This document shows, one piece after another, positions 26,528 through 35,704 of a stretch of DNA of 39,512 nucleotides (position 1 is the stretch's first letter; each line of letters opens with the position of its first letter). The notes under the pieces are model-generated. The model saw only the letters and a list, made by a program, of their open reading frames with translations. It did no database searches and was not told where the DNA came from. This stretch comes from Spirochaetota bacterium (GTDB lineage: Bacteria > Spirochaetota > UBA4802 > UB4802): assembly GCA_040756435.1 (NCBI GenBank), contig JBFLZD010000035.1, positions 1-39,512 on the forward strand, in the 5' to 3' direction. Made by a program: the position numbers and the translations under genes.

Positions 26528-26799
26528 CATTAATTATTCCTAAAATATGGAAATTTGAACAAAATATAAAATAGCAATCTCGCCTTTCGCACCATGGGAT
26601 TGCTTCACTTCGTTCGCAATGACACATAGGCTAATCCCGTCATTGCGAGGAACGAAGTGACGAAGCAATCTTGTCTTCTGCTGCATTGAGATTGCTTCGC
26701 TACGCTCGCAATGACTTTCTACCTGCGTCATTACAAGTCCCACTGTTTGTTTTGGGACACCCCCATTAATTATGAAATTTTTTAAGGAATTATTATTGA
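26528..26799. repeat. Interrupted palindromic element with nested MITE-like insertion (decayed)
   Basis: 26528-26574 is the left half of the 90-bp element (TAATTATTCC to AAATAG), and 26765-26799 is the outer part of its right half (TATGAAATTTTTTAAGGAATTATTATTGA). Between them, 26575-26764 is GTCATTGCGAGGAACG-type sequence, nearly identical to 24622-24719 over about 100 bases, ending in a terminal repeat with TTTTGGGACACCCCC. The GTGTACAC centre and one end of the insert are lost, so this is a nested insertion followed by a deletion. Confidence 0.75.
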
Positions 26800-26854
26800 A
26801 GTTTAATTATGACTTTACTTTCTTGATTATAGAGATTTAATATAAGAAGATATA

Positions 26855-26950
26855 AAGGAACTTCTAAAAACTGTTTTTTAGGATGTTCGATAGTGGGCAC
26901 AATATATATGAATGATTTCATAAGAAATCAGTTTTTAAGAGGTGTCCATA
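26855..26950. repeat. Imperfect long inverted repeat, second palindromic element family
   Basis: Left arm (about 26855-26884, core CTTCTAAAAACTGTTTTTT) and right arm (about 26921-26950, whose reverse complement has CTCTTAAAAACTGATTT) form an imperfect inverted repeat of nearly 30 bases around a 35-base middle with GATGTTCGATAGTGGGCAC. The left half recurs at 1961-2020 in front of the VWA lipoprotein gene. MITE-like; no open frame. Confidence 0.65.
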
Positions 26951-27357
26951 CTATATAGTCAATTGTGCTACAGTTTAGAAAAATAATATCATGAGTTAAA
27001 AAATAGAAATATCATTATACCAGAGTAAGGCAATATTACGGGTGAATCACTTTTAATAAAGTTCTCATTTTCAGGTAAAGAGGCTAATACTAATTTTGTT
27101 TTGAGTAGTTGAAAAATCCTTGACAATTGAAAAGTTGCATAATGATATAACAATAACATTATTATATAAATAAATCATTTGCCAGTTCAAATAAATAGCT
27201 TAAAGAAATTTTTTTCAGATGCTGTTGTATCATAAAAATATAAAATTGTAATACTTTATAAAGAAATTGTGTACCAAAGTGAATATATAAAAATTATTTT
27301 AAATAAAAAAATTTATGGCTGAAATATTTTTTTATCATTGATAATATATATAAAATC
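26951..27357. other. Non-coding AT-rich leader region upstream of the alpha-2-macroglobulin gene
   Basis: No supported open frame. TTGACA at 27120-27125 is followed by AT-rich sequence (TGATAT at 27143 with 17 spacing, TATAAC three bases later), which may be the promoter of the 27372 gene; if so the 5' leader is over 200 bases long. The -10 assignment is weak. Confidence 0.4.
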
Positions 27358-27371
27358 AGGAGGTTAATGTA

Positions 27372-30300
27372 ATGATGGGCTCACCAAAAATAATAGCGGT
27401 TATAATTATTGGTATTATCCTGTTAGGTACTATAGTTGCCACTGCAATTTTGGTTGGTGATAATAAAATAGAGTTATCCATTGATTATTCTTTATCAATA
27501 CCATATACTGAGATGGCTCTGCAAAGCTCAAAGGATATTTTTATCTTCTCAGATATTGATTCAATGAATAAGGATGTGGCTCAAAAGCTCATTATTACTT
27601 TTACACCAAAAATTGAGTATCGCATAAAGCCACTTGATGCACGTAACTGTATAATAGAAATATTTAATCCACTTCCAGCAAATGAATATCATTTTACTGT
27701 AGATCTTAAAAATGTTGATAAGCAAGATTTAAAAATAACATTGAATAATAGAGAAATTGAACTGGGAAAAGAATATTATTTTGTCACTCCGCTTCTTGAA
27801 GTCAGTAGCTGGCATCGTGATAGTAAATTGTTAAATGCACCTATTACATTTAAATTTAATTTCCCTGTAGCTTTGGAGATATTGAAAAAAAATATCAGCA
27901 TAAGTCCACACGTTGATTATGACCTTGTGTATGATGCTAATGATTCAAAAAAAACGATAGTGATTTTAAAGCCAAAAGATGAAAAAAAAGCAACTCAATA
28001 CAAGTTAACAATATCCAGTGAAATGACACCAATTGGCGGTGTTAAAGGTATGGAGTCAAAGTTCACCTGCCATTATGAAACCTTTTATCCTTTTGAGTTG
28101 ATGGAGGTGCAATCCACATACAATAGATATGGTGAAAACTCAACCTTTTATCCCGATTATCCAGTTGAATTTAACTTTAACAATCCTGTTGAATTAAAAG
28201 AAGGTGAATCAATTGCTTCATATATTACGGTTTCCCCTGATCCTGGCGGTGTTCAGATAAGTCAATATGGATCAACAATTTCAATTAGTGGCAATTTCAT
28301 TGGTAAAAATAAATACACAGTAACTATCGCCAAAAATTTAAAGGATGTATATGGCCAATCACTTGAGGAAGATATTAGTGAAACAATTACATTTGAACAT
28401 GCCTTTTCATATTTTTCATGTCCAACAGGTAACATGATTATTGAAAGTTATCTTGATGCAATCATCCCAATACGGATGATTAACGTTTCTTCATTTACGT
28501 GTAGATATTTATCGCTGGTGAATGAATCTGACATTGCAAAATACGTAATAAATCCAACTGAATATTTTGACAAACATGCAAAAGAAAAAAAATATTCAAT
28601 AAAATGGTCGTGGGATGTGTATAAAACTATTAAATATGATTTTTCAAAACTGCATAATGCAAAGTATGGCTTTTTTGTGTATCAGATAATACCGGAAGAA
28701 GAAAATCCATATAGTAAAACAAAAGCAAAATACAGTGGCGTAATACAAATTTCGGATATTGGGGTAACGGTTAAAGAAACTAAGAATCAAATGCTTTTTC
28801 ACGTTAGATCGCTTCTTGATAATAAACCGATTGAAGGTGCTTCTGTGTTTTACAGTGATAGTACCAGTCCAGCTAGCATAACCGATAGTAAAGGTGTTGC
28901 TATCATACCCAATAATAAGTGCCAGTTTTATCAGGTGAAATATTCTGATAGCAAGTTCTATTACACAAAAGCCCAAGAAATGTATGATGAAGATGAGTAT
29001 AGTGATTACAGCATAAATACATTTTCTATACCACAAAGGCACTGGGGAACAAATTACCATATAAACAGACCAAAGATGCTCCTTTTTACGGATAGATATT
29101 TGTATAAACCTGGCGATGTAGTTCATGTAAAAGGAATTTTTAGATATAGAAACAATGATGAGTGGAGCCTTAAACCACCATTCTCACCCATTAGCAATAT
29201 TGTAATAAAGGTGTTTGATTCTAAAGACAATGAAATGTATTCATTTAAAAAAGCTATAACCGAGGATGGTGATATTTCATTGGATATTGACTTAAAGAAG
29301 AATTGCCCCACAGGATATTACAGGCTTGAGGCAACTGCCAATAATAAAGAATATAATTTTGATGAGAGTATTAAATTTCAGGTGGAGGAATTTAAACCTG
29401 CTAAAGCTGAAATGAAGATAAATCCTGATAAGTTAAAATATATATGGAATGAAGTATTAGGGGTGGACCTTTTGGGATGGTACTTATTTGGTGCACCTGT
29501 TATGAACGATATTGAGTATACAATATCCATAACCCCAATTGTGTATAAAAGCCAGCGATTCCCTGAATATTCATTTTCAACTCAGCTCTATGACTATTAT
29601 GATGAGTATGACGAGTATAGATCATCACCTACGTTGATAGCAAGTGGTAAAGTAAAGACAAACGAAAATGGAGTGGGCAAAGTGTATGTTCCGTTGAGGG
29701 CAAAAAATGATATAACAAATTGTGAAGTACTAATTACAGCAAAGACGTATCTTTCAGATGATTCACCGGTATTTGGTGCAAAGTCAGGTATACAGGTATT
29801 GCAGCCGGTTCACTTTGGAATAAGGGTGCCTCAGTACTTCAACTATGCAGGCAATACTATGACTGTGCAGTTGGTTGCGGTGAATAGCAATGATGCAGTA
29901 GTTGAAAATAATAACGTTTTGCTGGTAATTAAGCAACACAAATGGGTATCCTATCAGTTAGCCGGTGTGAATGGGCGATTGCAGTGGGGATATAAAAATA
30001 TTGAAACGAATGTGTATTCGCAGGTGCACAACATAGGGAAAAAGGATATAACTATTGTTATTAATGAACCTGGCTACTTTACGGCTGAGCTGTATGATAT
30101 CCAAAATCAGCAGAAATATGCGGTAAAGGACTTTTATGTATTGGGTAAGGGTGAAGCTGGATGGCGAATGAATGATGATGAGACAGTTGATGTAGAAATG
30201 GATAAGAAGAACTATGTAGTTGGCGATACTGCAACGCTGCTTGTAAAAAATCCGTTTGAGAATGCAACAGCATTTGTAACAATAGAACGGGAAAAGTTTT

Positions 30301-32951
30301 TTGACTACTTTGAAGTTCCAGCTACATCCAGCATTGTAACAATCCCCATTAAGATAACTGAGGAGTATATACCCAACGTTCATGTAAGTGTGATGCTCTA
30401 TACTGGAAGAAGTGGTTTTGATAAAGTAAAAGATGGTGAAGATCTTGCCAAGCCAAAATGCTATATTGGCTATGCAAATATAAAAGTTATCCCACGACAG
30501 AAAAAATTAGATATCATAGTAAATACCGATAAAAAACAGTACAAACCTGGTGATAACGTAACACTGAATATGATCATAACCGATAACAAGGGACAACCTG
30601 TAAATGGTAAAGCTACAATCTCAGTAGCTGACAGAGGGGTTCTTAATCTTGTAAACTATATTTTACCTGATCCAATAGACTTTTTTTATCAGCCCCGCCC
30701 GCTTGCTGTTACAACTTTTGATGTACGTCAAATAATATTGGGACAGCGTTATTTAAAAGAAAAAGGTGAACTTATTGGTGGTGATGGGGGCATAGCTTCA
30801 ATGGGGATGATTGTTCCAAGATCTAATATTAAGTATACTGCATATTACCGGGCAACTGTCAATGTTGAAAACGGTCATGCACAGGTATCATTTAAGTTAC
30901 CTGATAACATTACAAGTTTTAAGACAATGGTTGTTGTTCATACCCCGGAATCAAAGTTTGGTTATGGAGAAACAACGTTTGATGTTAAAAAACCTTTGAT
31001 GGTTTTACCAACTTTTACGCGATTTGTTCGTGTTGGTGATGTTTTCAATGCCGGTGGACTTATATTTAACTATACCGGCAATAAACAAAAGATAAATGTA
31101 GGAATTGAGCTAAAAGGTGGAATGAAGCTTAAAGATGGTAAATCATCACAATTAAAAGAGATAACATTGAAAAATGGACAATCAATAGAGGTGCTTTTCC
31201 CCATAGTGGCGGGAAATGATAGAACTGCCACATATATACTTACGGCAAAAGCAGGAGCATATACCGATGGTGTTATAGATACAATTCCTGTAAAAGCACC
31301 CAATATTTATGAAACCGTTGCAGTATATGGAAGGATCACAAAAGAGGATGAGACAAAAAAATATAAATTAGATATTTCTAAAAATATTATCCCCAATCTT
31401 TCTTTTGTAAATGTATATGTAAGCCCTTCTCAATTTGCAGAATTGAAGGGAAGCCTGGATTATCTTGTTGAATATCCGTATGGTTGCTTAGAACAAAAAG
31501 CGTCAAAGATACTTCCGTTGGTTCTTGGTCAGGATATCATATTGCAAAAAAATTTGCTGAAAGTTAAATCACAGCAAGATTTGCGTTCTACTGTACAAAC
31601 AGTACTGGATAAGTTCCCTGATTATTTTAAAAATGACGGCTTTTCATATTGGAGTTCGGATTATGGTGAACCTTCAAGTTATTTGACAGTATATGCAACT
31701 TTTGTTTTAACCATGTCAAAAAAACGCGGCTATGCTATTGATGAAACAGTTTTCAGAAAATCTTTGGAAACAATAAAAAGATTTGTAACAAAAGGTATTA
31801 TTTTCAAACACGAGGAAAAATGGTTCTCATCAAGTTATAAATATCTTACATTATCGTTTGCCCATTATGTTGCTGCCCTAAATGGTATCACAAGTAAGAG
31901 TGATTTGGAGCTTGTCTACAATTCACTCAACAAAGAAAAATCAGTTATGTGTACAGGGTATGCATTTTTGCTCAAAGCAGTATCCCTGCATCCTGATTCA
32001 GCATTTAAGCAATCAATGATTAATGATGTGTCCAGGAAACTATTTTCAACAATGCGCACTGAGTCAGGTTACGTGTATTTTCAAGATGGTGCCGATTGGG
32101 ATCGCTTTTACTATGATAATGACATCACAACTGCACTTGTTTTACAAGCTTTGCTGGAATCGGGAGTGCATTTTGAAAATGATTTTAAAGCGGTAAATTA
32201 CCTGTTAAAACAACGTAAAGGAGCGGCGTGGAGAAATACGCATTCAAATGCGTTGATATGGTGGGCATTGAATACATATTTGCAAAAGTATGAAAACGAA
32301 AAGCCAAATTTTGCCATAAAAGTTTTGTATAATGAAAAAGAATTAATTTCACAATTGATGCAAAATCAAAATGTTTCATACACAACTAACTATTACATCA
32401 CCAATGCTGATTTTGGTACTCAATCATTACAGTTTATAAAAAATGGTACTGGTATTCTATATTATATATTTAGGTACCAGTATGTGCCAATTTTTGATTC
32501 AATAACATCCAGGGATATGGGGTTTGAGGTATCAAAAGTATATAGAGATGTTAAAACCAAAGATGAAGTGAATGTCTTTAAAAAAGGTGCGGAATATATT
32601 GTTGACATTGAAGTGTATACTACAAAAGAAAGAGGCGTAACAGTGCTTGATGACCAGCTCCCAGCAGGGCTTGAGCCAGTTAATGTTTCATTTACAACCG
32701 AGGAAAAGCTTAACATTTCAAAAGATAATAAAACCTATGACACATGGGGGACATTTAATCACTATGAACAATACAATGATCATGTTATATATTACGCTGA
32801 TTTCCTTCGCAAGGGTAAGCACACTATTACGTATAAAGTACGAGCAACCAATACAGGAACGTTTGCTTTGCCTGCATGTAAAGTTGAAGAGATGTACAAT
32901 CCTGAGGTTTTTGGGATACAGTACTACGGTAGTAAAGTGAAAGTGCAGTAA
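27372..32951 (+). CDS. Bacterial alpha-2-macroglobulin family protein
   Basis: 1859 residues; AGGAGG (27358-27363) lies 8 bases before ATG 27372. An N-terminal hydrophobic helix (about 6-29) without lipobox cysteine suggests a membrane anchor, unlike the lipoprotein anchor of E. coli YfhM. A string of MG-type beta domains follows, with T-D-R-Y-L-Y-K-P-G-D-V-V-H-V-K-G near residue 573, Y-K-P-G-D-N-V near 1054 and K-L-P-D-N-I-T-S-F-K near 1175. The thioester motif G-C-L-E-Q is intact (Cys1372, Gln1375), followed by the helical toroid domain and C-terminal beta domains. Such proteins trap proteases through the thioester and protect the periplasm. The PBP1C gene begins 5 bases after the stop, the classical pairing of protease trap and cell-wall repair enzyme. 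Confidence 0.95.
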   Translation: MMGSPKIIAVIIIGIILLGTIVATAILVGDNKIELSIDYSLSIPYTEMALQSSKDIFIFSDIDSMNKDVAQKLIITFTPKIEYRIKPLDARNCIIEIFNPLPANEYHFTVDLKNVDKQDLKITLNNREIELGKEYYFVTPLLEVSSWHRDSKLLNAPITFKFNFPVALEILKKNISISPHVDYDLVYDANDSKKTIVILKPKDEKKATQYKLTISSEMTPIGGVKGMESKFTCHYETFYPFELMEVQSTYNRYGENSTFYPDYPVEFNFNNPVELKEGESIASYITVSPDPGGVQISQYGSTISISGNFIGKNKYTVTIAKNLKDVYGQSLEEDISETITFEHAFSYFSCPTGNMIIESYLDAIIPIRMINVSSFTCRYLSLVNESDIAKYVINPTEYFDKHAKEKKYSIKWSWDVYKTIKYDFSKLHNAKYGFFVYQIIPEEENPYSKTKAKYSGVIQISDIGVTVKETKNQMLFHVRSLLDNKPIEGASVFYSDSTSPASITDSKGVAIIPNNKCQFYQVKYSDSKFYYTKAQEMYDEDEYSDYSINTFSIPQRHWGTNYHINRPKMLLFTDRYLYKPGDVVHVKGIFRYRNNDEWSLKPPFSPISNIVIKVFDSKDNEMYSFKKAITEDGDISLDIDLKKNCPTGYYRLEATANNKEYNFDESIKFQVEEFKPAKAEMKINPDKLKYIWNEVLGVDLLGWYLFGAPVMNDIEYTISITPIVYKSQRFPEYSFSTQLYDYYDEYDEYRSSPTLIASGKVKTNENGVGKVYVPLRAKNDITNCEVLITAKTYLSDDSPVFGAKSGIQVLQPVHFGIRVPQYFNYAGNTMTVQLVAVNSNDAVVENNNVLLVIKQHKWVSYQLAGVNGRLQWGYKNIETNVYSQVHNIGKKDITIVINEPGYFTAELYDIQNQQKYAVKDFYVLGKGEAGWRMNDDETVDVEMDKKNYVVGDTATLLVKNPFENATAFVTIEREKFFDYFEVPATSSIVTIPIKITEEYIPNVHVSVMLYTGRSGFDKVKDGEDLAKPKCYIGYANIKVIPRQKKLDIIVNTDKKQYKPGDNVTLNMIITDNKGQPVNGKATISVADRGVLNLVNYILPDPIDFFYQPRPLAVTTFDVRQIILGQRYLKEKGELIGGDGGIASMGMIVPRSNIKYTAYYRATVNVENGHAQVSFKLPDNITSFKTMVVVHTPESKFGYGETTFDVKKPLMVLPTFTRFVRVGDVFNAGGLIFNYTGNKQKINVGIELKGGMKLKDGKSSQLKEITLKNGQSIEVLFPIVAGNDRTATYILTAKAGAYTDGVIDTIPVKAPNIYETVAVYGRITKEDETKKYKLDISKNIIPNLSFVNVYVSPSQFAELKGSLDYLVEYPYGCLEQKASKILPLVLGQDIILQKNLLKVKSQQDLRSTVQTVLDKFPDYFKNDGFSYWSSDYGEPSSYLTVYATFVLTMSKKRGYAIDETVFRKSLETIKRFVTKGIIFKHEEKWFSSSYKYLTLSFAHYVAALNGITSKSDLELVYNSLNKEKSVMCTGYAFLLKAVSLHPDSAFKQSMINDVSRKLFSTMRTESGYVYFQDGADWDRFYYDNDITTALVLQALLESGVHFENDFKAVNYLLKQRKGAAWRNTHSNALIWWALNTYLQKYENEKPNFAIKVLYNEKELISQLMQNQNVSYTTNYYITNADFGTQSLQFIKNGTGILYYIFRYQYVPIFDSITSRDMGFEVSKVYRDVKTKDEVNVFKKGAEYIVDIEVYTTKERGVTVLDDQLPAGLEPVNVSFTTEEKLNISKDNKTYDTWGTFNHYEQYNDHVIYYADFLRKGKHTITYKVRATNTGTFALPACKVEEMYNPEVFGIQYYGSKVKVQ

Positions 32952-32956
32952 ATATC

Positions 32957-35236
32957 ATGCAATGGTGTACTATATTCAGTAACTATCGCCCATACTATAT
33001 TATACAGGTTATTGCTTGCTTTTTTTGCGTGGCGATAGTTACTTATATAGCAATCCCATATAGACAATCCTACCTTGCCACACATACACGAGTGCCAATT
33101 ACTATCTATGACAGAAACGGCACAGTGCTGATGGAGATAGCAAGGGATAAAAGTGGCCTTGCACAGTATATAGATTTAAAAAAAATTCCTGAAGAATTTA
33201 TTGCACTGTTATTGTTTTCTGAAGATAGAAAATTTTATACACACATTGGTGTTTCACCTTCTGCAATTGCCAGAGCGATTTATCAAAACATCAAAGCTAT
33301 GCGTGTTGTATCCGGTGGCTCTACCATTACCCAGCAGCTTGTAAAATCAAAAAAAGAAATCCTGAGGAATACCATTTTAACAAAGATATTAGAAATAATA
33401 GAAGCAATACGATTGGAAATGCATTTTACAAAAAAGGAGATTCTTGCTGCATATATAAATGAGGTGTATTTGGGGAACAATATATATGGGTTTGAAAAAG
33501 CAAGCCAGTGTTATTTTGGTAAGTCATTTACCGATTGCAATCTTCTTGAAGTGGCCTTTCTTATATCCATTGTAAAAGCACCAGGACGATATAATCCTTA
33601 TAAAAAACCCGAAATAATTGTGCAGAATGCAAAAAGCCTTTTGCAAAAAGCAAATGAATCAGGCTTTTTGCATATATCCCCTGCTGAATTAAATACTTAT
33701 ATGCAAAAAAAAATTTCATTGCAGTATACTGATCAAAACATTACTGCACCACTTTTTTGCTTATATGTGCTGTCACAGGCCAGGAAGCTTTTTCCCGATA
33801 AAGATATTGTAGATACATATACCACGCTTGATGTACATCTTTATAAAAATATCTTATCTGTTATGAAAAACTCATTGGATATTATACGAGATAGCAATGC
33901 ATCGCATGCAGCCATGGTGATGATTGATAATTCTACCATGGAAATTTTAGTAATGATTGGCTCAGTTGATTTTTTTGACTATGAAAAAGGTCAGGTAGAT
34001 GCTACGCTGATCAGACGGCAGACCGCTTCAACCATGAAGCCATTTGCTTATGCGCTTGCTCTTGATAAAGAAATATTCCATACTTCAAGTATTTTACCTG
34101 ATGTGTATACACAGTTTTATTCAAAGGTTGGTACATATATACCAAAAAACTTCAGTCAGAGTTATCATGGACCCGTTCGTCTGGCAAAAGCATTGGGATG
34201 TTCGTATAATATACCTGCAGTATATGTGGTTAATGCAGTAGGCCTTGTACCATTTTATAATTTCCTGAAAGAAATAGGTTTTGATTCCATAACCCGTTCG
34301 CCTTCACATTATGGATTAGGGATAGTGCTGGGTAATGCTGATGTCAGCTTGATAGAGCTTGCAAATGCATATACTATATTTCCACGAAATGGTATATTTT
34401 CAAAAGCTGTAGCTGTTACCAGAATAAAGGATGCTAAAGGCACTATCTATAATGTACAAAAAACTACCCCAAAACGTTTGTTGAAATCATCAACCTGTTT
34501 TTTAATATCACATATTCTATCTGACTATTCATATAAAGTAGATGCATTTGGAGTACAATCAGCAATTAATTTTCCCTTTCCTTTTGCTGTTAAGACAGGT
34601 ACCTCAAAGGATTTTCATGATAATTTTATTGTCGGTTATAATAATAGATATACCATTGGGATATGGGTAGGTAACCTTTATAATAAGCCCATGTACAACC
34701 TACCCGCAGTATCAGGAGCAGGGATAGTATTAAAAGATGTACTTTTGTATTTATGGAATACAGGATATGAGTTCCCACCATTTAAACCTATAAGCAAGAT
34801 TAAAGAAACAATGATATGTAAATTATCAGGAATGGTTGCAGGTAAATTTTGCCATGATACGTATACCGAATATTATGATGAGGATAACTTCCCCACTTGT
34901 AAGTGCACATGGCACTCCAATAATACAACTGTTGTGCCTGTTGAATATACAGAATGGGCAAAAGAGAAAAAAATGCTTTGTGAACAATCAAAAGAATTAA
35001 AAATTATCTTTCCTCTCAATGGTTCAGTATTTAAAATAGAAAAGGCTGTACGGAAAAATATTCAGGCTATACCGTTAAAAGCTCAAACACCTGGAAAGAA
35101 TATTAGGTGGTATGTGAATGGGAATCTGGTAGGAACTGGTAATGAAGTAATATGGAGGCTTATAAAAGGTGAACATACTATTACAATTAACAACAATGGG
35201 CAAATGGATAGTGTAAGAATCAGAGTGATAGAATAG
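32957..35236 (+). CDS. pbpC: Penicillin-binding protein 1C (bifunctional class A PBP)
   Basis: 759 residues. A transmembrane anchor (about 13-33) is followed by the GT51 glycosyltransferase domain, with F-S-E-D-R-K-F-Y (catalytic Glu89) and G-G-S-T-I-T-Q-Q-L-V. The transpeptidase domain has S-T-M-K (Ser358, Lys361), S-Y-N (416-418) and K-T-G (546-548), so all catalytic triads are present, and a C-terminal BiPBP_C-like domain (about 670-759, W-Y-V-N-G to R-I-R-V-I-E) is typical of PBP1C. It polymerises and crosslinks peptidoglycan. The usual Pro-Gly before the active Ser is Thr-Ala here. No good ribosome-binding site precedes ATG 32957; it is 5 bases after the macroglobulin stop, so translational coupling is likely. 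Confidence 0.95.
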   Translation: MQWCTIFSNYRPYYIIQVIACFFCVAIVTYIAIPYRQSYLATHTRVPITIYDRNGTVLMEIARDKSGLAQYIDLKKIPEEFIALLLFSEDRKFYTHIGVSPSAIARAIYQNIKAMRVVSGGSTITQQLVKSKKEILRNTILTKILEIIEAIRLEMHFTKKEILAAYINEVYLGNNIYGFEKASQCYFGKSFTDCNLLEVAFLISIVKAPGRYNPYKKPEIIVQNAKSLLQKANESGFLHISPAELNTYMQKKISLQYTDQNITAPLFCLYVLSQARKLFPDKDIVDTYTTLDVHLYKNILSVMKNSLDIIRDSNASHAAMVMIDNSTMEILVMIGSVDFFDYEKGQVDATLIRRQTASTMKPFAYALALDKEIFHTSSILPDVYTQFYSKVGTYIPKNFSQSYHGPVRLAKALGCSYNIPAVYVVNAVGLVPFYNFLKEIGFDSITRSPSHYGLGIVLGNADVSLIELANAYTIFPRNGIFSKAVAVTRIKDAKGTIYNVQKTTPKRLLKSSTCFLISHILSDYSYKVDAFGVQSAINFPFPFAVKTGTSKDFHDNFIVGYNNRYTIGIWVGNLYNKPMYNLPAVSGAGIVLKDVLLYLWNTGYEFPPFKPISKIKETMICKLSGMVAGKFCHDTYTEYYDEDNFPTCKCTWHSNNTTVVPVEYTEWAKEKKMLCEQSKELKIIFPLNGSVFKIEKAVRKNIQAIPLKAQTPGKNIRWYVNGNLVGTGNEVIWRLIKGEHTITINNNGQMDSVRIRVIE

Positions 35237-35331
35237 CATAGCGTTCTGCCAGGTGCCAGTGTTCAGTATAATACACATAATTGTATAACGAATATGGATA
35301 GTAACAAGAAAATATAATAAAATTAATAAGC

Positions 35332-35633
35332 AATAATTCTTTAAAAAATTTCATAATGAATATAGTGTACATTGGGGTCGTCTCAAAAGAAACGGTAGGG
35401 CATGCAATGGCGTGAGTGCAATGTCATTGCGAACGAAGTGAAGCAATCTCAATGATGCAGAAGATGAGATTGCCACGCGCCTGCGGCGCTTGCAACTAGG
35501 AGATTGCTTCGTCACTTCGTTCCTCGCAATGACGGGAAGGCAAAAGTCATTGCAAAGAGGTGTCTTTTGGGATACACCCAATGTACACTATTTTATATTT
35601 TATCCAAATTTCGACATTTAGGAATAATTAGTG
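35332..35633. repeat. GTGTACAC element split by a nested insertion
   Basis: Left half 35332-35371 (AATAATTCTTTAAAAAA to AGTGTACA) and right half 35582-35633 (TGTACACTATTTT to GGAATAATTAGTG) rejoin into the same element as 24431-24522 when the insert is removed. The six bases TGTACA are present on both sides of the insert (35366-35371 and 35582-35587), as expected for a target-site duplication at the palindrome's centre. Confidence 0.85.
35372..35581 (+). mobile_element. 210-bp MITE-like element with terminal inverted repeats
   Basis: Bounded by TTGGGGTCGTCTCAAAAGA and the reverse complement of TTGGGTGTATCCCAAAAGA (14 of 19 positions match) and flanked by TGTACA duplications. Inside are inverted copies of the GTCATTGCGAGGAACGAAG unit and a GC-rich stem (CGCGCCTGCGGCGC). 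It is non-autonomous, with no transposase. A nearly identical end occurs at 24852-24891 in reverse orientation. Open frames across it are artefacts. Confidence 0.75.
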
Positions 35634-35704
35634 AAAATTAATTGTCTTTATTCAAATTATTTACTAAGTTGTAAAAAAATCTACAAAAACAATGGAGTGA
35701 TACT

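Noticed and set aside
29958-30383. 141-codon minus-strand frame inside the alpha-2-macroglobulin gene
   Set aside because: Composition is that of an antisense shadow (Tyr/Leu/Ile-rich, no domain), and the plus-strand gene is unmistakable.
2036-35236. VWA and alpha-2-macroglobulin genes as parts of one defence or protease-inhibitor system
   Set aside because: They are far apart and separated by many oppositely oriented genes; no shared motif ties them together.
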